From Peptoanaerobacter stomatis (GTDB lineage: Bacteria; Bacillota; Clostridia; Peptostreptococcales; Filifactoraceae): DNA of 64,000 nucleotides. The position numbers were made by a program, and so were the translations under genes. Shown one piece after another: positions 8,899-18,098 of the stretch. Numbering within the stretch: the first letter of the stretch is position 1; the number at the start of each line of letters is the position of its first letter. Location of the stretch: positions 1-64,000 of the forward strand of contig NZ_JH815225.1 in assembly GCF_000238095.2 (NCBI RefSeq). The letters are read 5' to 3'. The notes beneath the pieces are model-generated. The model made no database searches and was not told the origin of the DNA. It was given only the letters and a program-made list of their open reading frames with translations.

Positions 8899-9113
8899 AA
8901 TACTAAAACTCAATAGAAGAATAGAAAAATAACATAGTGTAAATTTAATAAAATATACATTATTTATGAACTTTATATAAATAATACTATTACCTAATTA
9001 AATAAACATATAATAAAAATGCCAAATTGAATGTATTATTTTATATTTTAGTGTTATATATTATTTTAAATAGGCTTTTAATATTATATATTATTCTATT
9101 GGTGATTAGTATA
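8899..9113. repeat. MITE-like repeat, copy A1 (composite)
   Basis: The left end AATACTAAAACTCAATAGAA (8899-8918) and right end TTCTATTGGTGATTAGTATA (9094-9113) are imperfect inverted repeats. The internal block AATAGAAAAATA followed by GTGTAAATTTAATAAAATA is shared with copies at 45737 and 52399. This copy is about 95 bases longer than the 52399 copy. The extra part starts AATACTATTACCTAATTAAA, which is the P-type end seen at 5067 and 14289, so it looks like one repeat inserted into another. Confidence 0.65.
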
Positions 9114-9145
9114 AATATATTAATACAGTATATGGAGAATGATAG

Positions 9146-10678
9146 ATGAGAGCAATATTAAGCGTTTTTGACAAGACAGGTATAGTTGAATTTGCAAAAG
9201 AATTGGAAAAATTAGGAGTAGAAATAATATCCTCAGGAGGAACATTCAAATTATTACAAAGTAATGATATAAAAGCAATTCAAGTTTCTGATGTAACAGA
9301 ATTTGCAGAATGTCTTGACGGTAGAGTAAAGACATTGCATCCTAAAATACATGGAGGGATATTGGCTGACAGAAAAATAAAAGAGCATATGGATACACTG
9401 AAAAAATTGGATATAACACCGATAGACATAGTTGTTGTCAATCTATATCCGTTTAAACAAGTAATATCAGATCCTAATCATACTCTACGAGACGCTATAG
9501 AAAATATAGATATAGGCGGACCTACAATGATACGCTCGGCAGCAAAAAATCATGAAAGTGTACTCGTTATAACAGACAGTAAAGATTATGATGAAGTTAT
9601 AGAAAAAATGAAAAATAAAAGTATAGACAGTTTATATAGAAGAAAATTGGCACAAAAAGCATTTTCGACAACAGCGACATATGACATAATGATTTCAAAC
9701 TATTTAGAAAATATATCAGGCAAAGACACAATGCCTCAAAAAATATTGCTTTCGCTTGATAAAAAACAACAACTCAGATATGGAGAGAATCCACATCAAC
9801 AAGCAGCATATTACTCATCAGATTCTATAGAAAATAAAGGCATAGAATGTGCAGAATTTTTAAACGGAAAAGAACTTTCATATAACAATTATAATGATGT
9901 ACAAAGTGCGGTAGATTTGGCTATGGAATTTGATAGATCTGTATGTGTAGCGGTTAAACATTCCACACCTTGTGGAGTATCTGTTGCAGATAATGTGTAT
10001 GATGCGTATATTAGAGCATATGAAACTGATAAACAGTCAATATTTGGCGGAATAGTATGCATGAACAGAAAAGTGGATGAAAAAACTGCAAAAGAGATAA
10101 ATAAAATATTTTTAGAGGTAGTGATTGCACCCGACTTTGAAGAAAAGGCTTTAGAAATATTAAAACAAAAGAAAAATATAAGATTGTTAAGATTAAAAGA
10201 ATTAGAAAATCACAGCATAAAAAAAATTAATCAATATAAAAGTCTTGGTGGAGGATTTTTATTGCAAGAATCTGACAGTGAGCTATTTCCTGAAGAATTA
10301 AATGTAGTTACCGAGAAATCTCCAACTAAAGAAGAAATAGAAGATATGAAATTCGCAATGACCGTTGCAAAACATGTCAAATCCAATGCAATAGTAGTGG
10401 CGAAAGACTGTGCGACATTAGGAATAGGTGGCGGAGATGTGAGCAGGATATTTGCAGCAAAATCCGCACTTGAAAGAGCAGCACAAAAGGCAAATGGTGC
10501 AGTGTTGGCATCAGATGCATTTTTTCCATTTGAGGATGTTGTAACGCTTGCGAATAAATATAATATAAAAGCTATAATACAACCATCAGGCTCTATAAAT
10601 GATAAAAAATCTATTGATGAATGCGACAAAAACGGAATATCTATGGTATTTACAGGAGTAAGGCATTTCAGACATTAA
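9146..10678 (+). CDS. purH: Bifunctional AICAR formyltransferase / IMP cyclohydrolase
   Basis: Last two steps to IMP. The 510-residue protein has an N-terminal MGS-like cyclohydrolase domain (about 1-185; GRVKTLHPKIHGGIL) and a C-terminal AICAR transformylase domain with VAVKHSTPCGVS and the typical ending FTGVRHFRH. The usual KHxNPCG reads KHSTPCG, a mild variation that keeps Lys-His. The ribosome site GGAG lies about 8 bases before the ATG. Neighbouring gaps of 284 and 171 bases suggest some internal promoters in the pur cluster. Confidence 0.96.
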   Translation: MRAILSVFDKTGIVEFAKELEKLGVEIISSGGTFKLLQSNDIKAIQVSDVTEFAECLDGRVKTLHPKIHGGILADRKIKEHMDTLKKLDITPIDIVVVNLYPFKQVISDPNHTLRDAIENIDIGGPTMIRSAAKNHESVLVITDSKDYDEVIEKMKNKSIDSLYRRKLAQKAFSTTATYDIMISNYLENISGKDTMPQKILLSLDKKQQLRYGENPHQQAAYYSSDSIENKGIECAEFLNGKELSYNNYNDVQSAVDLAMEFDRSVCVAVKHSTPCGVSVADNVYDAYIRAYETDKQSIFGGIVCMNRKVDEKTAKEINKIFLEVVIAPDFEEKALEILKQKKNIRLLRLKELENHSIKKINQYKSLGGGFLLQESDSELFPEELNVVTEKSPTKEEIEDMKFAMTVAKHVKSNAIVVAKDCATLGIGGGDVSRIFAAKSALERAAQKANGAVLASDAFFPFEDVVTLANKYNIKAIIQPSGSINDKKSIDECDKNGISMVFTGVRHFRH

Positions 10679-10849
10679 ATTTTAGCTATAAAAAATAAAT
10701 TGTTTAAAATAATGTAAATACTTGCTGTTAAGTAATTAAATAATATGTATAATAAAAAAATATTACAAGCAATGGTGTAATAGAATATGCAATATTTTTA
10801 TATATACTTTTTAAATTATGATCAGTATTATTAAAAAATGGAGAATTTT

Positions 10850-12091
10850 ATGAAAATACTTATTATTGGCTCTGGTGGGAGAGAGCACGCAATAGGAAAG
10901 AAAATATCTGAAAATAAAAAAGTCGACAAGATTTATTTTGCAAAAGGGAATGGAGGAACGGCATCTTTAGGAGAAAATATAGATATAAACCCTGAGGATA
11001 TAGAAAAACTTAGAGATTTTGCCATAAAAGAAAAAATAGATTTGACTATAGTAGGTACAGAAGTTCCTCTTACACTTGGAATAGTTGACATATTCAATAA
11101 AGCCGGACTTAAAATATTCGGTGCAGACAAAGCAGGAGCAAAATTGGAAGGAAGCAAGAGTTTTGCAAAAGCCTTTATGAAGAAATATGGCATACCTACT
11201 GCAAATTACGAGGTTTTCGAAGATGAAAAAGAAGCTGTTTCATATATAAGTACAGCTAAATTTCCGGTAGTCATAAAAGCTGATGGACTTGCTGCCGGAA
11301 AAGGGGTAATAATAGCTGAAAATTTTGATGTAGCAAAGCAAGCGATAAAAGATATAATGGTTGACAAAGTTTTTGGCGAGCAGGGTAATAAAGTAGTTAT
11401 AGAAGAATTTTTGCAAGGAAAAGAAGTGTCACTTCTATGCTTTACAGATTCAAAAATTATAGTCCCAATGGTGAGTGCAAGTGATTATAAAAAAGCCTAT
11501 GATAATGATAAAGGTTTAAATACAGGAGGTATGGGTTGTATTTCTCCATCTCCATATTATTTAGACGGAAGTTGCGATTTTATAGCAAAAAAAACACTTG
11601 AAGGGATAAAAAAAGAAGGATTCGATATAAGAGGCATAGTATATATAGGTCTTATAATGACAGATGACGGAGCAAAAGTGCTTGAATATAATATGAGGTT
11701 CGGCGATCCTGAAACGGAAGTACTGCTCATAAGATTAAAAACAGATTTGCTCGATATAATCCAAAGTTCATTGCAACAAAAATTGGATGAGCAAGAAATA
11801 AAATGGTATGATAAATCAGCGGTGACAGTTATAATGGCTGCTCAAGGTTATCCGGGAGAGCCTAAAAAAGGAAGTATTATAAAAATAAATGAGTATATAG
11901 ACGATACATTTGTTTATCATTGCGGTACAAAACTTGAAAACGAAAAATATGTTGCAAACGGAGGCAGAGTTTTGGCAATATCCGCACTTGGAGAAGACAT
12001 AAAACAAGCAAGACAGCTATGCTATAAACAGATAGAAAACATAAATTTTCCTAACAGTTTTTATAGAAAAGATATAGGAGAGCTTAAATAA
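10850..12091 (+). CDS. purD: Phosphoribosylamine-glycine ligase
   Basis: Joins glycine to phosphoribosylamine (GAR synthetase), step 2 of purine synthesis. It has 413 residues. The N-terminus MKILIIGSGGREHAIG is diagnostic. The ATP-grasp fold shows ADGLAAGKGV and EYNMRFGDPETEV. The ATG at 10850 was chosen over one at 10838 because GGAGA (10840-10844) fits the later start and the family begins there. No truncation. Confidence 0.96.
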   Translation: MKILIIGSGGREHAIGKKISENKKVDKIYFAKGNGGTASLGENIDINPEDIEKLRDFAIKEKIDLTIVGTEVPLTLGIVDIFNKAGLKIFGADKAGAKLEGSKSFAKAFMKKYGIPTANYEVFEDEKEAVSYISTAKFPVVIKADGLAAGKGVIIAENFDVAKQAIKDIMVDKVFGEQGNKVVIEEFLQGKEVSLLCFTDSKIIVPMVSASDYKKAYDNDKGLNTGGMGCISPSPYYLDGSCDFIAKKTLEGIKKEGFDIRGIVYIGLIMTDDGAKVLEYNMRFGDPETEVLLIRLKTDLLDIIQSSLQQKLDEQEIKWYDKSAVTVIMAAQGYPGEPKKGSIIKINEYIDDTFVYHCGTKLENEKYVANGGRVLAISALGEDIKQARQLCYKQIENINFPNSFYRKDIGELK

Positions 12092-12206
12092 AACATTATT
12101 ATAAGTAATTTTATAAAAAATGCTTTAATTTTAAAATTGCTATTGAAGTTTTCTATTGGTTTATATGATTTAGAATTATAATAAATAAGTTACAGGAGTA
12201 AATAAT

Positions 12207-12890
12207 ATGAAAAAAATATACGAAGGTAAGACAAAAACAGTATATCAATTAGATGATGGAAATGTGAAATTATTTTTTAAGGACGATGTAACAGGAAAAG
12301 ACGGAGTATTTGATCCGGGTGAAAATCAAGTAGGTTTGACAATAAAAGACAACGGTTATTATGGTCTTTTGATGACTAAACTTATGTTTGAAAAAATAGA
12401 GCAGGCAGGCATATCTACACATTATATATCAGCAAATCTTGACGAGAGAACTATGACAGTAAAACCTGTTACAGTATTCGGCAAAGGAATAGAAGTTATA
12501 TGTAGATTAAAAGCCACAGGAAGTTTCATCAGAAGATACGGAGAATATGCGAAAGATGGAGATATATTAGATTATTATGTAGAAGTTTCGCTAAAAGATG
12601 ATGAAAAAGGAGATCCCTTCATAAGCGAAGAATTGCTTGAAAAGTTTAAAATACTTGACAAAGATGAGTACAAAACTCTTGAAAAAGCAACAAAAGATAT
12701 AACAAAAATAATACAAAAGACGATAGAAGATAAAAAGCTTGAACTTATAGATATCAAATTGGAGTTCGGCAGAGATAAACAAGGAAACATAGTTTTGATA
12801 GACGAGATATCAGGGGGAAATATGAGGGTTTATAAAGACGGAAAATCAGTAAAACCGATAGAATTGTCAAAAATACTTTTGGATATGTAA
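12207..12890 (+). CDS. purC: SAICAR synthetase
   Basis: Condenses CAIR with aspartate. The 227-residue protein shows YEGKTKTVYQ at the N-terminus, RLKATGSFIRRYG, and LEFGRDKQGNIVLIDEISG for the ATP and substrate sites. The ribosome site CAGGAG is well placed. As the last pur gene, it is separated from sortase by 310 bases, so it probably ends the cluster. purB, needed for the following step, is not in the window. Confidence 0.96.
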   Translation: MKKIYEGKTKTVYQLDDGNVKLFFKDDVTGKDGVFDPGENQVGLTIKDNGYYGLLMTKLMFEKIEQAGISTHYISANLDERTMTVKPVTVFGKGIEVICRLKATGSFIRRYGEYAKDGDILDYYVEVSLKDDEKGDPFISEELLEKFKILDKDEYKTLEKATKDITKIIQKTIEDKKLELIDIKLEFGRDKQGNIVLIDEISGGNMRVYKDGKSVKPIELSKILLDM

Positions 12891-13200
12891 TGTAAACCTT
12901 CATAATTATTTTATAGTAATTTCTGTTTTAATCTTTAATTGTAGAAAAAATATGCGACTTAAGATTTATTTAAAATAGTTTATATATAATTTTTTTGGGA
13001 ATATCTTATGTAATATATTTTTATAGTTTGCATTTTGATAAAATGTTAAATAAAAAAACTCTAAGCAAATGATATATTTATTTTTTAAACTACAAATATA
13101 ATGGTATTAAATTAGAGGATAAAATACATTTATTAAAATATTTTATATTTATGTAAAAATTTTTATAACAATTAGCAAAATATGATTTAAGGAATTAAAG
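12891..13200. other. purC-srtB intergenic region
   Basis: A 310-base AT-rich gap. I see no clear terminator, no gene, and no -35/-10 pair better than chance. Confidence 0.5.
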
Positions 13201-13995
13201 ATGAAACAGACAACATTTAAAATAATAAATATAATTTTAATATGCGTTTTTGTCATATCAGGCGTGTTACTGTTAACTTATCGCATAAGTCTTTATATGT
13301 CAAAAAAGCAGTTTGATAATTTGAGCAATATGCATAGGCAAGTAAGTGATGTACAAATTCAAAAAAAATCTGAAAAAAAAGAAATCACTCAAAAAGAAAG
13401 ATTGAAAGTATTTTTTGATAATTTGCAAAATAAAAACAGCGATATAGCAGCATGGATTAAATTGGATGGAGCAAATATAGATTATCCGGTTATGTATACA
13501 CCTGATGATCCGCAGTTTTATTTAAGGAAAAATATAGACAAAAACTATGCTTTAAGTGGAACACCTTTTTTAGATCATAGAACAAAAATAGACAATTCAC
13601 AAAAAACAAGTCTATATATAGTGTATGCACATAATATGGGTGACGGAACCATGTTTACAAATTTGCACAATTATATCGATGAAAATAATCTTAAAAATGC
13701 AAATCCTGTGCTATTGGAAATGCCGGATGCATTAAAAAAATATAAGCTGTTTGCTGCTGTAATGCTCAAGGAATACACAAGAACGGCGGATATATTTTAT
13801 AATACGACATCGATAAAAAGCGAAGAAGAATTCAATAAATATATAAATTTTTTGAAAACAAATGCAACAGCAATATCTGATGATATATCTCCTAAATATG
13901 GAGATGATATATTAGTTATGTCCACTTGCTCTTATCATGTAAAAAGCGGAAGATTGGCATTGGTTGCAATAAGCACACAAGATAACGACAATTAA
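13201..13995 (+). CDS. srtB: Class B sortase
   Basis: A membrane-anchored transpeptidase that attaches surface proteins to peptidoglycan. It has 264 residues with one N-terminal membrane segment (about residues 7-28), a polar linker, then the sortase B domain. The active-site residues are visible: His144 in YAHNM, Cys243 in STCSYH and Arg251 in KSGR. It is a lone gene with no LPXTG or NPQTN-type substrate beside it. The nearby fibre locus (17294-22193) encodes no recognisable C-terminal sorting signal, so a link to it is only by proximity. Confidence 0.93.
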   Translation: MKQTTFKIINIILICVFVISGVLLLTYRISLYMSKKQFDNLSNMHRQVSDVQIQKKSEKKEITQKERLKVFFDNLQNKNSDIAAWIKLDGANIDYPVMYTPDDPQFYLRKNIDKNYALSGTPFLDHRTKIDNSQKTSLYIVYAHNMGDGTMFTNLHNYIDENNLKNANPVLLEMPDALKKYKLFAAVMLKEYTRTADIFYNTTSIKSEEEFNKYINFLKTNATAISDDISPKYGDDILVMSTCSYHVKSGRLALVAISTQDNDN

Positions 13996-14055
13996 TGTAC
14001 GATTAATACTATATCTCTAAGCATAAATTATAGAAATTTTTTAAATTTATAAGTA

Positions 14056-14084
14056 TTGACTTAGCGCAGTATTTTTATTATAAT
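14056..14084 (+). promoter_or_regulatory. Sigma-A promoter for tRNA-Ser
   Basis: TTGACT (14056-14061), a 17-base spacer, then a perfect TATAAT (14079-14084). Transcription would begin near 14091, about 20 bases before the tRNA. A 12-bp inverted repeat, CAGTATTTTTAT (14067-14078) with ATAAAAATACTG (14095-14106), overlaps the spacer and start point. Confidence 0.75.
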
Positions 14085-14110
14085 AAGCCTTGTGATAAAA
14101 ATACTGATTA

Positions 14111-14200
14111 GGAGAGGTGTCCGAGCGGTTTAAGGAGCACGCCTGGAAAGCGTGTATACGAGTTATCGTATCATGGGTTCAAATCCCATTCTCTCCGCCA
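14111..14200 (+). tRNA. tRNA-Ser (anticodon GGA)
   Basis: The acceptor stem GGAGAG (14111-14116) pairs with CTCTCC, and CCA is encoded at 14198-14200. The anticodon stem CACGC/GCGTG (14138-14142 with 14150-14154) holds the loop CTGGAAA, with anticodon GGA at 14145-14147, which reads UCC and UCU. The long variable arm (TATACGAGTTATCGTA) is class II and typical of serine tRNA. The T-arm has GGGTTCAAATCCC. Confidence 0.97.
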
Positions 14201-14212
14201 TACATAAAATCA

Positions 14213-14258
14213 ACCTATTGAAATTGAGCTTAAACAGCTTACATCAATAGGTTTTTTT
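14213..14258 (+). terminator. Rho-independent terminator after tRNA-Ser
   Basis: ACCTATTGA (14213-14221) pairs with TCAATAGGT (14244-14252), followed by seven T. It lies 12 bases after the tRNA CCA end. Confidence 0.85.
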
Positions 14259-14288
14259 AATGGGAAATATTTTTTATAATAGATTAAC

Positions 14289-14495
14289 ACTAATACTATT
14301 ACCTAATTAAAGAAAAATATAATAAAAATGCTAAATGGAATATATTTTTATATTCTACTGTTATACCAATATTTGTTTGACTAATGGATAAAAATTTATA
14401 TAGGTTGTTTATTTTAAATATACTTAAATTTACTTAGTTAATAAATTTTAAAAAATAATAATATCTATTATTCTATTAACTTTTAGTATTACAGG
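14289..14495. repeat. MITE-like repeat, copy P2
   Basis: Begins AATACTATTACCTAATTAAA, then ATAATAAAAATGC, almost identical to the inner part of copy A1 (8979 onward). It ends with CTATTATTCTATTAAC and TTTTAGTATTA (to about 14495), matching the A-family right end. The boundaries are approximate because the middle is diverged. Confidence 0.5.
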
Positions 14496-14754
14496 ATTAT
14501 TGAAATATATTTGAGGTTTATATTAAAAATATCTATTATTTAAGTTAGATAATAGTATTATATGTTTTATCTCTTTTGACAATATGTTATGAAAAGATAA
14601 GAAATAAATTATATAAGATTTAGGTTTACAATATAAGTGCAACACTTAATAAAAAAATAATTAAAAAAACAAGGCATAATATTTATGAATGTTATATATA
14701 TACGAAAAAAATGTACAAAAAATACAAAATTTATAAAAACAGGTAATATTACAG

Positions 14755-14783
14755 ATGTCAAATTATAAAATAAATAGTATAAT
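14755..14783 (+). promoter_or_regulatory. Possible sigma-A promoter for the two-component system
   Basis: ATGTCA (14755-14760), a 17-base spacer and a perfect TATAAT (14778-14783). The -35 box is a weak match. A transcript from here would have a leader of about 155 bases before the kinase start. Confidence 0.4.
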
Positions 14784-14946
14784 ATGGAAAAAGTATATTA
14801 AAAGTATAAAAAACAATAGCGTTTGCTTGAAAACTTTTTATTCTATTAACAATGTTTCGATAAAAAATATGGAAGTATTTAGGATTATTATATAATCTTT
14901 TTACCGGTGTTGGAATTATAGTGACCTGAAGATAAGGATGAAGCTT

Positions 14947-16572
14947 ATGGACGAAAAAAAGTATCCCGATTACATAAATATAAATATTTTTTGGAGAATA
15001 GTAACTTTTATATTTTCAACAATAGCTTATGTGTTTGTGTCTATATACTACAAAAGACAAGGGATGTACTTGTTGGTAGTTTTAGGAATGCTTATTTCGT
15101 GTACACTCAGTTGTTGGTTATATAAAAAGATAGGCGAAAACAAGACATATCTTCGCATAATGTTTGGTTTGGAAGTATTTGCATATGGAATATTCATATT
15201 TTTGAGCGGCGGCTTTATGAGTCCTTACCTTTGGTATGAAGTGGATTGCATATTGCTGATGATTGTATCGGAAAAGAATATAATGATTACAATAATTTCT
15301 TATATTTGGTGTATTTTATGTGCTTTTGTAGGGAAAGAGATAAAAGAATTATCCTATCAAGATTTGAATATACTTTTAGGTATGATTATGATAATAGGCG
15401 GATTTTATGCAACAAGACATTATATATCATATATTGATAAGCAAAAAGAAGAATTGACGAATCTTAATGAAAAACTGGAAGAGGAAAAAGAACTCAGCAA
15501 TTATGCTTTTTTGAAACTTACAGAATTAAACGAAAGCTTCAGCTTATTTGCAATAACAAATCCTAAAAAAATTATGGAAGGATTGTCAATTTTATTAAGA
15601 AGATATATGACAGACTCAGGGTTTATACTTATAAAATTCGAACATGATGATACACCGAAAATTATTGAAAAATTTGACATAGACGAAGATTTATCTAAAA
15701 ATATAATAAATGAGGTAATTTTTTGGAAAAAACAATATAATATGCTTAAAAATGACAATAATAATGATGTTTTTTATTTGAAAGCAGGCGATGGAGATTA
15801 TCAGATGACACCTATTGGAGAAGGTACTTATATGAGTGGAGTTTTAGTCAAAAAAAATTTCAATAAATTTCAAAATGGTGAAGATTTTTATTGGAGATTA
15901 ATAAAAATTATTTTTTCTAATTTAGATACATATTCTCAGATGGAGAAATTTATTGCAATGGAGGAGCAAAATCGAATTGCCAACGAAATTCATGATACAG
16001 TAATACAAAAACTTTTTGGAATGACTTGCAGTTTTGCTGTTTTAGAAAATAAGTTAAAAAGTATAGATAATAATATATCAAAAGATGAGATTAAAAGTTA
16101 TATAAATATGCTCAAACATTCGGCAGAACTTACTATGACGGAGCTGAGAGAGAGCATATATGGAAAAAGATTTAATGACAGTTTGAACACGTTTGTTAAT
16201 GCGATGTATACTTATATGGAGGAGGTGGAAAAATTAAACGGTGTACATATAAATATGAACATAGATAAGGAGTCTGATTATATATCAGTAGCACAAAAGA
16301 TTGCACTGTATAGGATTTCTTGTGAAACTGTTAATAATGCTGTAAAACATGGAAAAGCTAAAAAAATAGATATCGAATTAAAATTAAATTCTGAATTTAT
16401 TGAATTATACATAGAAGATGACGGAAAAGGTTTTTCGAAAAATGATGATGATTTTGTAGAAGGCAACGGATTGAAGAATATGAAGAATATGGCAGTATTG
16501 TTAAAAGGTAACTTGCTTATAGAATGTGGTGAAGCAAAAGGGGTTAAGGTAAAACTGAGTTTACCGAGATAG
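14947..16572 (+). CDS. Sensor histidine kinase (HisKA_3 / NarL-LiaS-DesK type)
   Basis: Membrane sensor, 541 residues. Five or six hydrophobic segments occupy about residues 15-165, followed by a short coiled-coil-like stretch (KQKEELTNLNEKLEEEKE) and a middle region of unknown fold. The phosphoacceptor His349 lies in RIANEIHDTVIQKLFG. The C-terminal ATPase domain has the N-box NNAVKH, DDGKGF and GNGLKNM. The start was moved to ATG 14947 because AAGG (14934-14937) touches the ATG at 14938. The response regulator follows 20 bases later and the fibre operon follows that, so this kinase probably controls matrix genes. The signal sensed is unknown. Confidence 0.92.
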   Translation: MDEKKYPDYININIFWRIVTFIFSTIAYVFVSIYYKRQGMYLLVVLGMLISCTLSCWLYKKIGENKTYLRIMFGLEVFAYGIFIFLSGGFMSPYLWYEVDCILLMIVSEKNIMITIISYIWCILCAFVGKEIKELSYQDLNILLGMIMIIGGFYATRHYISYIDKQKEELTNLNEKLEEEKELSNYAFLKLTELNESFSLFAITNPKKIMEGLSILLRRYMTDSGFILIKFEHDDTPKIIEKFDIDEDLSKNIINEVIFWKKQYNMLKNDNNNDVFYLKAGDGDYQMTPIGEGTYMSGVLVKKNFNKFQNGEDFYWRLIKIIFSNLDTYSQMEKFIAMEEQNRIANEIHDTVIQKLFGMTCSFAVLENKLKSIDNNISKDEIKSYINMLKHSAELTMTELRESIYGKRFNDSLNTFVNAMYTYMEEVEKLNGVHINMNIDKESDYISVAQKIALYRISCETVNNAVKHGKAKKIDIELKLNSEFIELYIEDDGKGFSKNDDDFVEGNGLKNMKNMAVLLKGNLLIECGEAKGVKVKLSLPR

Positions 16573-16592
16573 AATAGACAGGAGGAATAGAT

Positions 16593-17240
16593 ATGGTACT
16601 GGTTTTAGATGATCATCCTATTGCAAGACAAGGATTAGAGTCAATTATAAAAATTCATAAACCTGATGTACAAATACTGCAGGCAGGAACTGTTAAAGAA
16701 GGTATTGATTTAACAGAAAAAAGTCAGATAGATATGGCATTTATAGACATACATTTGCACAATGAGAGCGGATTTGATTTTTTGGAATGGGTGCAAGAAA
16801 AAGAAATAGATATGAAAACTTTTGTAATCACTTCATCATCAAACGAAAATGATTTTTTGAGAGCAAAATGTTTAGGTATAGACGCATATTTACTTAAAGA
16901 TGCGTTTATAGATGATATTGTTTACGGTTTAAAAGTAGTTGAGAGAGGTGGAAAATTCTATTCAGCTGACTTGATTGAAAACGTAGGGAATGCATCAGAA
17001 GAAGAAAAGAAAATAGATATGCTTACGAGAAGAGAAATTGAAGTTATAACTCTTTTAAGAAAAGGCTATTCAAACGCAAAAATAGGAGAAGTTTTATATG
17101 TATCGGAAGGTACTGTAAAAAAACATTTATCCAATATATTCGGGAAATTAGATCTTTATAACAGAGCAGAAGCTATGTTGTTTGCAGAAAGAAACAGTGA
17201 AAAACTTCAACTTACTTTAAAGCAGTCTGAAATAAGTTAA
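16593..17240 (+). CDS. Response regulator, NarL/LuxR type
   Basis: A 215-residue DNA-binding regulator paired with the kinase 20 bases upstream. The receiver domain has the acidic pair Asp6-Asp7, the phosphorylation site Asp52 (AFIDIHL), a Ser/Thr switch region (TSSS) and the conserved Lys in LLKDAF. The C-terminal LuxR helix-turn-helix spans about 140-200 (LTRREIEVITLLRKGYSN, then SEGTVKKHLSNIFGKL). It ends 53 bases before the first SipW-type substrate gene. It is thus the obvious candidate regulator of that operon, by inference. Confidence 0.95.
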   Translation: MVLVLDDHPIARQGLESIIKIHKPDVQILQAGTVKEGIDLTEKSQIDMAFIDIHLHNESGFDFLEWVQEKEIDMKTFVITSSSNENDFLRAKCLGIDAYLLKDAFIDDIVYGLKVVERGGKFYSADLIENVGNASEEEKKIDMLTRREIEVITLLRKGYSNAKIGEVLYVSEGTVKKHLSNIFGKLDLYNRAEAMLFAERNSEKLQLTLKQSEIS

Positions 17241-17293
17241 AATATTATAGTTATCTAATATACAAAAATACAAAAAGAAAGAGGGGGATGAAT

Positions 17294-18085
17294 ATGAAAA
17301 ATAAAATTAGTAAATTTTCTAAAAAATTTTATGTTTTTTTAATATTATTTTTCGGTTTATCGGCATTAGGTGTTACATATGCAAGTTGGTCTTCAAATTT
17401 GCGAATTAACGCTCAGATGAGTACAGGAGTAATGGATATATTATTTGATAAGCAGGAAGATAAAAAATATATTGTTTCCGTTGCAGATGCCGATGATAAT
17501 GTTTCTTCTTCTATAGAAGCAGAATTTAACATTTTGGAAAAAGAAAAAGAACTTGAAATATTGTTTAATGAATCTCTTCCTGTAAAAGAATTAATGGAAG
17601 GAAAGATGTTAAAAATAGAATTTCCTTTGACACCGTCAGATGAAAGCACTATTACAAAATTGAAGTCTACAAAACTTGATACTTTAAAAGAAGGCGATAT
17701 GTTGGAAATGAAGGCAAGAAATGCAATATTGGCAAAAGACGGCATAGGATATTTTTTGAAAAACAGCGGACGAGATTTTATGACACCTTTGAAATTTGAA
17801 GTTTATAGAACGTTAAATACTGATAAAGACGATATGAATAAAAATATTGGTGAGATGAACGGTCAAATTTATTTGAAGTTGAAAGAAGAAAGTATTGAAC
17901 AATTAAAATTATTACCTACAAATTTAAAGATAGGAAATAATGAGCTTGAAGAAAATACTAATCTTACTTTAAAAGAAAAAGAGCTTGTAAGTACAGCTGG
18001 AAACGGTGTTATAGTGATATATTCCTGTGAGATACCTTTTAATATGTTTCAAAATGAATCCGAAGAAAAAGATTCTGCAAAATAG
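17294..18085 (+). CDS. SipW-dependent TasA/CalY-type surface protein
   Basis: An exported protein of 263 residues. A basic N-terminus and one hydrophobic segment (about 14-34) lead to TYASWSSNLRINAQMSTGV, the signature around the SipW-type cleavage site of TasA/CalY (camelysin) proteins: a small residue-Tyr-Ala site, a Trp, then a short beta-strand. The remainder is acidic and probably a beta-sandwich. The start at ATG 17294 is preferred over 17288 because GAGGGGG ends at 17287. It is less conserved than the product at 21201 and is probably a minor or accessory fibre subunit. The peptidase likely to process it is three genes downstream, counting this one. Confidence 0.75.
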   Translation: MKNKISKFSKKFYVFLILFFGLSALGVTYASWSSNLRINAQMSTGVMDILFDKQEDKKYIVSVADADDNVSSSIEAEFNILEKEKELEILFNESLPVKELMEGKMLKIEFPLTPSDESTITKLKSTKLDTLKEGDMLEMKARNAILAKDGIGYFLKNSGRDFMTPLKFEVYRTLNTDKDDMNKNIGEMNGQIYLKLKEESIEQLKLLPTNLKIGNNELEENTNLTLKEKELVSTAGNGVIVIYSCEIPFNMFQNESEEKDSAK

Positions 18086-18098
18086 GAGGTAAAGTGAT

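Larger units (their letters stand above)
14259..14946. other. Long AT-rich gap upstream of the sensor kinase
   Basis: About 690 bases without a gene. The first part holds the repeat at 14289-14495. A possible kinase promoter is at 14755-14783. No other structure is evident. Confidence 0.55.

Noticed and set aside
17294-18085. Sortase B substrate in the fibre locus
   Set aside because: The C-terminal ends of the exported proteins at 17294 and 21201 show neither a sorting motif nor a hydrophobic anchor with basic tail.
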